DNA from: Microvirga massiliensis
GTDB taxonomy: Bacteria > Pseudomonadota > Alphaproteobacteria > Rhizobiales > Beijerinckiaceae
Assembly (NCBI RefSeq): GCF_001006805.1
Contig: NZ_LN811355.1
Coordinates: 124,115-188,114, forward strand
Reading direction: 5' to 3'
DNA: 64,000 nt
A program made the translations under genes and the position numbers. The notes beneath the pieces were generated by a model, which was given only the letters and a program-made list of their open reading frames with translations, ran no database searches and was not told the origin of the DNA. Of the stretch, positions 54,491 to 62,700 are shown in pieces; positions within the stretch are counted from its first letter, which is position 1; every line of letters starts with the position of its first letter.

Positions 54491-55264
54491 TTACTGCTTC
54501 TGCGCAGGAGCGGCAGGTGCAGGGGGCGCTCCACCAGCTCCGCCAGCGGCTCCCGCAGTGTTCTCGAGCCGCTTCCGAAGATCTTCGCTCCGCTTCTGGA
54601 GCTCCTCCTGGAGCTTCTTCTGCTGCTCCTCGAGCACTTTCGGATCGATCGGCGGGCCGTCGAACGCCTTGGCAAAGCCGACCAGAGGAACCGCAAAGGT
54701 GACCTCACGCCCGGCCTGGTTCTGGACGCTGATGTTGATATTGGCGCCGCGCTTCAGCGAGTTCACGAAATCGTTCGGGACGTTCGCCTCGGCGAAACAG
54801 CCATTGGGGAAGCAGATGGCGTAGCGCCCCGCGGTCGCTTGGCCATTGTCAACCGAGAACCGGATGCCGGGCTGCAGGAGAAGGCCGAGAGGCATCAGGA
54901 AGCGCACGATGCGCTGCGGCTGCTGCGCCTTCACGTCGTACACCGCGACGGCGAGGACCGGCTGGCCCTGGTCCGACACGAAATCTCGCGTCGTGTAGCA
55001 GATCTCGGCATTTGCCGCCTGATCCTTGCCGCAGACCTTCGTCCAGTCGGGCTGCGAGGGTTCCGGCTTCACCTGCACGACTGTCGGCCCCTCGTTAGCA
55101 GGCTGTTGTCCTGCCGGGGGAGCGGCCGGGGCCTGGGGGGCGGCAGGGCGTTGCTGTTGAGCACGTTGAGCAGGCGCGTTCTGGGCCAGAACGGGCGCCG
55201 CGCTCAGGATGAGCGACAGAGCAGTAGCGACACCACCGATGCCCAGCGGGCTCGCAAATCGCAT
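54491..55264 (-). CDS. Invasion-associated locus B (IalB) family protein
   Basis: Exported protein of 257 residues. Signal peptide about 1-27 (ATALSLILSAAPVLAQ), then an Ala/Pro/Gln-rich linker to about 60, then the IalB domain (WTKVCGKDQAANAEICYTTR, PLGLLLQPGIRFSVDNG, YAICFPNGCFAEANV) with paired cysteines that could form disulphides. A charged helix (EEQQKKLQEELQKRSEDLRK) and an Ala/Pro tail end it. IalB was named in Bartonella invasion, but homologues are general periplasmic proteins of Hyphomicrobiales with unknown function. Confidence 0.93.
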   Translation of the reverse strand: MRFASPLGIGGVATALSLILSAAPVLAQNAPAQRAQQQRPAAPQAPAAPPAGQQPANEGPTVVQVKPEPSQPDWTKVCGKDQAANAEICYTTRDFVSDQGQPVLAVAVYDVKAQQPQRIVRFLMPLGLLLQPGIRFSVDNGQATAGRYAICFPNGCFAEANVPNDFVNSLKRGANINISVQNQAGREVTFAVPLVGFAKAFDGPPIDPKVLEEQQKKLQEELQKRSEDLRKRLENTAGAAGGAGGAPPAPAAPAQKQ

Positions 55265-55478
55265 GTGTTTATCCTCTTCAGTCAGAAGGTCGTTGTCTCA
55301 ATGGCCTCCGGCGGCGCGGCTGAACGGGTTCGGTGTGACCTTCGGTGGGAGGGTCCTTCTCCGCTGAATTTGGCGAAGGCATGACCCGGTGGCCGGCTCT
55401 TTAGCCTGTCATGAAAATGCTTTCCAGAGGGCTGCCCGGAGGGTCCATGGTAAAGTGCAGCTTCGATTCGGTTTCGTT

Positions 55479-57344
55479 ATGAGTTTCTTTCTCGGTCGCC
55501 TCGCCGTCTGGGCCCTGGCACTTTTCCTCGGCATCACCGTGCGGTCTCCTGCCGCCGAAATCGCACGCCACGGCATAGCGATGCATGGCGAGCCCGCGCT
55601 TCCGGCGGGCTTCGACCACCTTCCCTACGCCGATCCCCATGCACCGAGGAGGGGTCGGATCACCCTTGCCCAGCAGGGCACCTTCGACAGCCTGAATCCG
55701 CTGATTGTGATCGGCGTCGCGCCCGATGTCGTGCCCCGATACGTTCTTCAAAGCCTGATGGTTCGCTCACTCGATGAGCCCTTCACGGTCTACGGACTTG
55801 TCGCCCGATCGGCGGAGATGCCGGAGGACCGCAGCTTCATCACCTTCAATCTCGACCCGCGCGCTCGCTTCTCGGACGATGCCCCGCTGACCGCGGAGGA
55901 TGTCCGGTTCACGTTCGAATTGCTGCGCGAGCACGGAAAGCCATTCTACAGATCGAGCTTCGCCTCGGTCCGTGGCGTCGAGGTCGAAAATCCACACCGG
56001 ATTCGCTTCGACCTGTCGGGCTCCGGAGACCGGGAACTCCCGCTCATCATCGCGATGATGCCGATCCTGCCCGCGCATGCGACGGATCCGGAAATGTTCA
56101 CGAGGACCACGTTCACGGCTCCGATCGGCTCCGGACCATATGTCGTTTCCGAGGTGCGCCCCGGCGAGCGTATCGCCCTGACGCGGCGGCCGGACTACTG
56201 GGGCTCTGACCTGCCGGTCCATCGCGGGATCTTCAACTTCGACGAAATTCGGTACGATTTTTATCGGGACGAGAACACGCTCTTCGAGGCCTTCAAGGTC
56301 GGGCTCTACGACTTCCGCCTCGAGAATGACCCCGGCCGCTGGGTGACGGGGTATGATTTTCCTGCCGTCCTGGACGGACGGATCCGGCGCGATTCCCTAC
56401 CGATCAGAACCCCCCAAGGCATGAACGGGTTCGTCCTGAACGCACGCAGACCCGCTCTCGCGGACGTGCGTGTCCGGGAGGCGCTCGGAATGCTTTTCGA
56501 CTTTGATTGGGTCAACCGGAATCTCTACCACGGGGTCATGAGGCGCTCGACGAGCTTCTTCGCCGGATCGGAGCTCTCGGCATACGGCGTGCCGGCCGAC
56601 GACGAGGAGAGAGCCCTGCTCGCACCGTTTCCAGGCGCCGTACGCGAGGACATCCTGGAAGGCCGCTGGTCGCCGCCAAGTTCCGATGGATCGGGCCGGG
56701 ACCGGGAGCTTGCGAGGAGCGCGCTCGATCTCCTTTCCGCTGCCGGATATGTCCTCGACGGAGCGACCCTGCGGAACCAGGATACGGGCGAAGCCCTGTC
56801 CCTCGAGTTCCTCGTCAACTCCCGTCAGCAGGAGAGACTGGCGCTTAATTTTGCGCATGGATTACGGCGAGTGGGGATCGACCTCCGAGTCCGCCCCGTC
56901 GACGATGTGCAATTCTGGCGTCGCCTGGGCCGCTTCGAGTTCGACATCATACAGTGGACTTGGCCCGCATCACCGTCGCCCGGCAACGAGCAGCGCAACC
57001 GCTGGAGTTCCACCGCGGCCCTGCGCGACGGATCCCTGAATTTCGCGGGTGTGCAATCACCCGCGGCCGACCGCCTGATCGACGCCCTGCTCGAAGCGGC
57101 CTCACGCAATAAATTCGTCAGTGCTGTCAGGGCTTTGGATCGAGTTCTTCTCTCTGGATTTCATGTCGTTCCCCTCTTCTACCGACCCGAGCAATGGGTC
57201 GCTTTCGACGCGACGCTTGGCCAGCCCGAGACGGTGCCGCTCTTCGGCGCGAATATCGATACTTGGTGGAGACCTCCATCCGGCCAGGGCACCAGTGCCG
57301 CTATCGACCATTCCGATCATCGTCTGCAGGAACCCCGGCAGTGA
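55479..57344 (+). CDS. Extracellular solute-binding protein, family 5 (YejA/peptide type)
   Basis: Periplasmic binding protein of about 621 residues. A signal peptide (LGRLAVWALALFLGITV, cleaved near SPAAEI) precedes the SBP_bac_5 fold: HGIAMHGEPALPAGFDHLPY, RITLAQQGTFDSLNPLIV, LTAEDVRFTFELLREHGKP, PIGSGPYVVSEVRPGERIAL, FEFDIIQWTWPASPSPGNEQ. It resembles YejA, the binding protein for peptide antibiotics and oligopeptides, but no permease or ATPase lies beside it. The start is uncertain: ATG 55479 gives a good signal peptide, while GTG 55455 has GGAGGG 11 bases upstream. The next gene overlaps it by 4 bases. Confidence 0.92.
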   Translation: MSFFLGRLAVWALALFLGITVRSPAAEIARHGIAMHGEPALPAGFDHLPYADPHAPRRGRITLAQQGTFDSLNPLIVIGVAPDVVPRYVLQSLMVRSLDEPFTVYGLVARSAEMPEDRSFITFNLDPRARFSDDAPLTAEDVRFTFELLREHGKPFYRSSFASVRGVEVENPHRIRFDLSGSGDRELPLIIAMMPILPAHATDPEMFTRTTFTAPIGSGPYVVSEVRPGERIALTRRPDYWGSDLPVHRGIFNFDEIRYDFYRDENTLFEAFKVGLYDFRLENDPGRWVTGYDFPAVLDGRIRRDSLPIRTPQGMNGFVLNARRPALADVRVREALGMLFDFDWVNRNLYHGVMRRSTSFFAGSELSAYGVPADDEERALLAPFPGAVREDILEGRWSPPSSDGSGRDRELARSALDLLSAAGYVLDGATLRNQDTGEALSLEFLVNSRQQERLALNFAHGLRRVGIDLRVRPVDDVQFWRRLGRFEFDIIQWTWPASPSPGNEQRNRWSSTAALRDGSLNFAGVQSPAADRLIDALLEAASRNKFVSAVRALDRVLLSGFHVVPLFYRPEQWVAFDATLGQPETVPLFGANIDTWWRPPSGQGTSAAIDHSDHRLQEPRQ

Positions 57345-58621
57345 GTGCCTCCGCCTCGCTTGAACGTCACGAAGCAGCGCCGCAACTCGAGGAAGCTGGT
57401 CGGGCCATGGAGGCAAGCGTCCGCCCCTCGGTGCTTCTTGCCGCAGTCGCCGAACGCGCGCCGGACCGGATGGCATTCCGGGATCAACCGGATCGGGAGA
57501 CCTGGAGCGGGCGCCCCCGAATAGAGTGGACTTATCGAAACACCGCTCGGGTGGTCTTTCGCCTTGCGACTTTCCTCCAGTCTCTCAAGCTTCCTCCTGG
57601 GGCTCCGGTAGGCATCTTTCTGCCGAATGGCTCGGAAGCCTGCGTTGCACTCCTCGCGGTCGAGAGGGCCGGCTACTCGCCGTGCCTGCTGCCGATCGGG
57701 TGGTCCCAAGCCGAACTGCTCCACGCCGTCGAGCGCGCGCAGGTCGCCACGATCGTTTCCCAGACACGCCTTGCAGACGAGCGTCCGTCCGAACTGCTCT
57801 GCCAGCTAGCTGCGGGCTATTTCGGTCTACGATTCATCTGTGCATTCGGCCCCGACGTGCCGGACGGCGTCATCGACCTCGACCGGGCCATCCTGGACAC
57901 CGAACCGAGCCTGTCCGAGCCTGCCTCCGAGGCTACGGCCGGGATCATCAGCTTCGAGACCCGCAGTGCCGCGCCGGAGCCGTTCTTCCGTCCCTACGAA
58001 TCCCTCCTGGCAGCAACCGTGAGCTACCTGATCGTGGAGCCGGTGGAGCCTGGCGATACGATCGTGAGCCTGCTCCCTCCGGACGATCACCCGAGCCTGG
58101 TTGCCGGGCTGATGGCCTCGCTCGCAACGGGGGCAACCCTCGAGATGATCGGCTTGCCGGATTCCGATGCCCTCGAAAAGACCTTGGGAGAGACTAGAAC
58201 TGTCCGGCTCGTCGCTCCCGGCTGGATCGAGCCGCTCCTCGCCGCCGGAGGCCGTGCAGAGAACTTCCGATCCGTCGCGCTCATCCACTCTGCCCCTGTG
58301 AGGTTCAAGGCTCGAGGGGACTTGAACTGCCCCGTAACGGATGTTCTCGCTCTCGGCGAGAGAGCTATCATCGCACGGAGGCGGCGTGAGAGCGGTCACC
58401 TTTCCTTCGTCCTCGAAGAGGGGACCGACACGGCAGGACTCGCAAGTTCGCTCCTGCTGATACGCCGGGACGAGGATGGCAGCATCCTCGTCCAAGGACC
58501 TGCGGCAGAGATCTTTTCTCTTGAGCGAGGGAGGCCCGCTGTGCAAGCTTCCGGCCCGGGCTGGCGCCCGTCGGGGTTCAAGGCCGATGTCTTCGCCGGT
58601 ATGGTCATCGGCGTTCGCTAA
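57341..58621 (+). CDS. Degenerate AMP-binding (acyl-CoA synthetase-like) protein
   Basis: A 426-residue protein with the overall pattern of the large domain of adenylate-forming enzymes: WTYRNTARVVFRLATFLQSL, APVGIFLPNGSEACVALLAV, PCLLPIGWSQAELLHAVERA. Where the ATP loop (TSGTTGxPK) should be, residues 199-215 read TAGIISFETRSAAPEPF, with no glycine-rich loop and no lysine. The A5 region (YGxTE) is also unrecognisable, and the usual ~100-residue C-terminal domain is missing. Catalytic adenylation is therefore unlikely. The start is GTG 57341 in a GTGA overlap with the solute-binding protein gene. Confidence 0.78.
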   Translation: MSASASLERHEAAPQLEEAGRAMEASVRPSVLLAAVAERAPDRMAFRDQPDRETWSGRPRIEWTYRNTARVVFRLATFLQSLKLPPGAPVGIFLPNGSEACVALLAVERAGYSPCLLPIGWSQAELLHAVERAQVATIVSQTRLADERPSELLCQLAAGYFGLRFICAFGPDVPDGVIDLDRAILDTEPSLSEPASEATAGIISFETRSAAPEPFFRPYESLLAATVSYLIVEPVEPGDTIVSLLPPDDHPSLVAGLMASLATGATLEMIGLPDSDALEKTLGETRTVRLVAPGWIEPLLAAGGRAENFRSVALIHSAPVRFKARGDLNCPVTDVLALGERAIIARRRRESGHLSFVLEEGTDTAGLASSLLLIRRDEDGSILVQGPAAEIFSLERGRPAVQASGPGWRPSGFKADVFAGMVIGVR

Positions 58622-58693
58622 GATCCTGGCACTGAAACAAAGCTGAACTTTAAGTGTTGTAAGCTCGCTGTTTGTCCTCACCCAAGGTTTTCC

Positions 58694-59044
58694 ATGCTCC
58701 CCATGAACGGTGTCCAAAAGGTACTGGTCGTAGACAGCGGCGAACGTTCCGCCGGGGGAGCAGTATCCGCACAACTGGCCGAGATGGGGCTCGCGAGCGT
58801 TACGGCGCCGCTGGCAGCGGCGGAAGAAGTGCTCGAACTGATGCCGAGCCCGACAGCCGTAGTCTTCCAGATTCCTTCATCGGCCGATTTCGAGGAGCGG
58901 CGAGTCTATCTTCGGTTGGCCGACCGCGTACGAGCCGCTGGCATCCCGGTCCTGATCATCGGCGAGAATGACGCAGCCGGGGGGCAGTCCGCTCTCCTCC
59001 AGAGCGGCCTCGGTGCGAAGATCCTTTCCCAAGCCGCGCTTTAG
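58694..59044 (+). CDS. Receiver-like (response-regulator fold) protein lacking the phospho-acceptor
   Basis: A 116-residue protein whose strand/helix pattern suggests a CheY-like fold: VQKVLVVDSGERSAGGAVSA (strand 1 with Asp14), GLASVTAPLAAAEEVLEL, PTAVVFQIPSSADFEE (strand 3), AGIPVLIIGENDAAGGQ (strand 4), LGAKILSQ (strand 5). The aspartate expected at the end of strand 3 is absent (Gln59 region), and no conserved Lys-Pro pair follows strand 5. It would be a stand-alone pseudo-receiver. I do not recognise a named family. AAGG lies about 9 bases before the ATG. It stands 72 bases after the AMP-binding-like gene. Confidence 0.7.
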   Translation: MLPMNGVQKVLVVDSGERSAGGAVSAQLAEMGLASVTAPLAAAEEVLELMPSPTAVVFQIPSSADFEERRVYLRLADRVRAAGIPVLIIGENDAAGGQSALLQSGLGAKILSQAAL

Positions 59045-59052
59045 GAACTCCG

Positions 59053-59144
59053 AATCCGAAAAGACGGATTTGCCTTTGGTGGCAGCTCTTTGAGCTGATC
59101 TGCTCACCAATTGTCAGAACCGGCGGTCCCGATAGCCGGTTCTG
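59053..59144. other. Cluster of three inverted repeats in an intergenic region
   Basis: Three perfect stems lie in the 196-base gap before csbD: AATCCG / CGGATT (59053-59070, loop AAAAGA), CAGCTC / GAGCTG (59083-59097, loop TTT), and CAGAACCGGC / GCCGGTTCTG (59115-59144, 10-base loop). The first could end transcription of the receiver-like gene (TGCCTTT follows). The 10-bp one is the longest perfect stem noted in the window; its role is unknown. Confidence 0.5.
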
Positions 59145-59185
59145 GATCGAGTTCTATCCGAACCCGGTCTGGCTCGTCTTCTAGC

Positions 59186-59210
59186 GGAACCCTTTAGGCC
59201 GCGATCGGTT
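59186..59210 (+). promoter_or_regulatory. Candidate EcfG-type general-stress promoter for csbD
   Basis: GGAAC (59186-59190), 16 bases, then GGTT (59207-59210), close to the alphaproteobacterial general-stress consensus GGAAC-N16/17-CGTT and an exact fit to the looser GGAAC-N18-TT form. It lies 30 bases before the csbD start codon, and csbD-like genes are typical members of that regulon. Confidence 0.6.
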
Positions 59211-59240
59211 TGCCCACAGTCACAAACGAAGGAGAATGTG

Positions 59241-59420
59241 ATGGCAATCGATCCCGATCGCACGGAAGGCTCCGCCAAGAATCTGGGCGGAAAGATCAAG
59301 GAACAGGTCGGAAAGGTGACCGGCGATTCCAAAACCCAAGCGGAAGGCAAGGCCGATCAGGCCGAGGGCAAGATCCAGAATACGATCGGCGGGATCAAGG
59401 ATACGCTGAAGGGCAAATAG
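59241..59420 (+). CDS. CsbD family stress protein
   Basis: Small, highly hydrophilic protein of 59 residues with the CsbD pattern: EGSAKNLGGKIKEQVGKVTG followed by DSKTQAEGKADQAEGKIQNT and IGGIKDTLKGK. CsbD-like proteins are general-stress-induced in Bacillus and Alphaproteobacteria; their biochemical role is unknown. AAGGAG stands 6 bases before ATG 59241, which is preferred to the GTG at 59238 that would be too close. A candidate EcfG promoter is upstream. Confidence 0.93.
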   Translation: MAIDPDRTEGSAKNLGGKIKEQVGKVTGDSKTQAEGKADQAEGKIQNTIGGIKDTLKGK

Positions 59421-59506
59421 ACCTGACGCCAAGGGGTCCCGAAGCCTGGCTATTCGCTGCGATAACGCGTTAGCCAGAGCAAAGACTGACCGACGGAGCG
59501 GCAACC

Positions 59507-59683
59507 GTGCCGATATTGCTCATCGTCCTGATCGCGATCCTGGTAGCCCAGGTCGGGTTCTGGAAGGCGCTCGGGGCAATTTTCGGCGCGGTTGGCGTTC
59601 TGATCCTTTTCGTGCTCGTTCTTGCGGCAACGCTCGCCTTGGCTGGCTACCTCATTTTCCGCCGCGTCCAGCAGCGCTTCTGA
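59507..59683 (+). CDS. Small hydrophobic membrane protein, 58 residues
   Basis: A short frame starting GTG at 59507 with GGAG at 59495-59498, 8 bases upstream. The translation PILLIVLIAILVAQVGFWKA then has LGAIFGAVGVLILFVLVLAA and TLALAGYLIFRRVQQRF: two probable membrane helices (about 2-17 and 22-50) and a basic C-terminal tail. It sits 86 bases after csbD, on the same strand, and could share its stress-induced transcript. No family is recognised; length and signals make it a credible gene but it is unproven. Confidence 0.65.
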   Translation: MPILLIVLIAILVAQVGFWKALGAIFGAVGVLILFVLVLAATLALAGYLIFRRVQQRF

Positions 59684-59719
59684 GCGGCCCGGCATCGCCG
59701 GGCAGCCGCAAGTCGAACC

Positions 59720-62700
59720 TCACGCCGCCTTCTTTTCCGCAATCTTCGCGAGGTTTCGCAGGATGGAGGTCGTCGCCTTCATGCGCTCGTCGGGGCGCTC
59801 CACGTCTCGAATGAAAACGATCTTCATGTCGGGGCGCACCTTCGCGAATGAAGCCTGCTCCGATACATAAGAAATGAGCCCGCCCGGGTTCGCGAAGGAA
59901 TTGTCCCGGAACGAGACGATAATCCCTTTCGGGCCACCTTCGACTTTCTCGACATTGGCGCGACGGCAGAGGACCTTGATCGCCATGATCTTGAGAAGCT
60001 GATCTACTTCCGGAGGCATCGGGCCAAAGCGGTCGACCATCTCCGCGCCGAACGCCTCGATCTCGGCATCCGTCTCGAGATTGGAAAGACGACGATACAG
60101 GCCGAGCCGCAGTTGCAGGTCGGGCACGTAGCTCTCGGGGATCATCACCGGAGTTCCGATGGCGATGGTGGGAGACCATTGATCCTCGGCAGGCTCCTCG
60201 ATCCCGGCTTTCAGCTGCGCCACCGCATCTTCGAGCATCTGCTGGTAGAGTTCGTAGCCTACCTCGCGGATATGTCCGGATTGCTCGTCACCCAGGAGGT
60301 TACCGGCTCCGCGGATGTCGAGGTCATGCGAGGCGAGCTGGAACCCGGCCCCGAGCGTATCCAGCGACTGCAGAACCTTGAGACGCCGCTCGGCTTGCAC
60401 CGTGAGCGTACGATTCGCGGGCACGGTGAACAAGGCATAGGCTCGTGTTTTCGAGCGCCCGACGCGACCACGCAGCTGGTAGAGCTGCGCCAGGCCGAAC
60501 ATGTCGGCCCGATGCACGATCAGGGTATTCGCGGTCGGGATGTCGAGCCCGGATTCGACGATCGTCGTCGACAGGAGGATGTCGTATTTCCCCTCGTAGA
60601 AAGCCGTCATGACATCCTCGAGCTGCGTCGCCGCCATCTGGCCATGCGCCACCGCGACCTTCGCCTCCGGGACCTCCCGGTCGAGGAAACTCTTGACCTC
60701 GGCCAGATCCTCGAGACGCGGCACCACGTAGAAGGCCTGCCCACCACGATAGCGTTCACGGAGCAGGGCCTCCCTGATCATCAGGGGATCGAAGGGCGTC
60801 ACGAAGGTGCGAACCGCCAGCCGGTCCACGGGCGGTGTCGTGATGAGCGAAAGTTCTCTCACTCCCGTCAGGGCGAGCTGCAGCGTGCGGGGGATCGGCG
60901 TTGCGGACAACGTGAGCACGTGCACCTCGGCCCGAAGCTCCTTCAGGCGCTCCTTATGCGCGACCCCGAAATGCTGCTCCTCGTCGACGATCACCAGGCC
61001 CAGATCCTTGAAGTGGATCGTCTTCCCCAGGAGCGCATGGGTTCCGATGACGATGTCGACGGTTCCATCGGCGAGGCCTTCCTTGACCTTCTTCATCTCT
61101 CCGGCCGGAACGAAGCGAGAAGCCTGTGCGATCTTTACCGGCAGTCCGTGGAACCGTTCCGAAAATGTCCGGAAGTGCTGGCGCGCCAGCAACGTCGTGG
61201 GCACGACCACCGCGACCTGCTTGCCGCTGAGCGCCGTCACGAAAGCGGCCCGCAACGCGACTTCGGTTTTTCCGAACCCGACATCGCCGCAGACGAGGCG
61301 GTCCATCGGGCGCCCCGCTGAAAGATCGTCGATAGTCGCCTCGATCGCGCTCAGCTGGTCCTCGGTCTCGTCATAGGGAAAGCGCGCCGAAAACTCGTCG
61401 TAGAGCCCCTCCTGCGGCACCAGCCGCGGCGCCTCGCGCAACACCCGCGCAGCGGCGATCTTCATGAGCGCACCGGCCATCTCGCGGATGCGCTGCTTCA
61501 TGCGTGACTTGCGCGCCTGCCAGGCTCCGCCGCCCAGCCGGTCGAGCTGGACGTCGGTCTCCTCCGACCCGTAGCGTGTCAGTAGCTCGATGTTCTCGAC
61601 CGGCAGGAACAGCCGATCGCCTCCGGCATAGTGGAGTTCCAGGCAATCGTGCGGAGCACCGGCTGCCTCGATGGTCTTAAGGCCTTCGAAGCGCCCGATA
61701 CCGTGATCGACGTGCACGACGAGGTCGCCGGGCGTGAGAGCTGCGACCTCGGTCAGGAAGTCCTGTGGCCGCTTGCTTTTGCGCTTCGGACGGACGAGCC
61801 GGTCCCCGAGGATGTCCTGCTCGCCGACGACGGCGAGATCTCCGGCCTCGAATCCGGACTCGAGGGCCCATACGGCCACCGGGACTTCCTGACGGGGCAA
61901 GGCCATTGCATCGGACAGCCGGGCAACGGGCTTCGTCTGACGCAGATCGTAATCATTCAGGACATGGCACAGGCGCTCTCGCGAGCCCTCCGACCAAGCC
62001 GTCAGAATGACCCGCCGGCCCGCGGCCTGCAGGTCGCGGACGTGCCCGATTGCGGCTTCGAACACATTGGCATCCGCCGCGCGTTCCGCGGCGAAGCTGC
62101 GCCCCTGACGCGCTCCGCAATCGACGACGGCCTGTTGCCCCGATTCGGGCATCGCAAACGGCGTGACCCGCGCAACGGTGGCATCTCTCAGCCGCTCGGC
62201 GAACTCCTCCGCGCCGAGGTAGAGGGCGTCCGGCAGGAGTGGCCGATAGGGAGCGACACCCGGTTGCGGGTGAGCGAGAGCCACCTGGCGCGCATCATAA
62301 TAGTCTTTGACCTGCGAGAGCCGTTCTCCAGCCGCGTCCTCCGCGAGCGCATCGAGAACGACCGGCACGCCGGGCAGGTATTCCAGAAGCGTATCGAGAT
62401 GCTCGTTGAACAGTGGCAGGAAGTGCTCGACACCCGCGGTGCGCCGCCCCTCGCTCACGGCCTCATAGAGTCGATCGTCCTTCATCGGCGCGCCGAGAGT
62501 GGCAACATAGGATTGCCTGAACCGCCGGATGCTCTCCGTCGTCAGCTGCACTTCGCTCATCGGCACGAGGTCGAGCGACCTCAGGGTTCCGACGGTGCGC
62601 TGCGTCTCGGAATCGAATGCGCGGATCGATTCCAGCGTGTCGCCGAAGAAGTCGAGACGGACGGGGTTGGGGAGGCCTGCAGGATAGAGATCGATGATGC

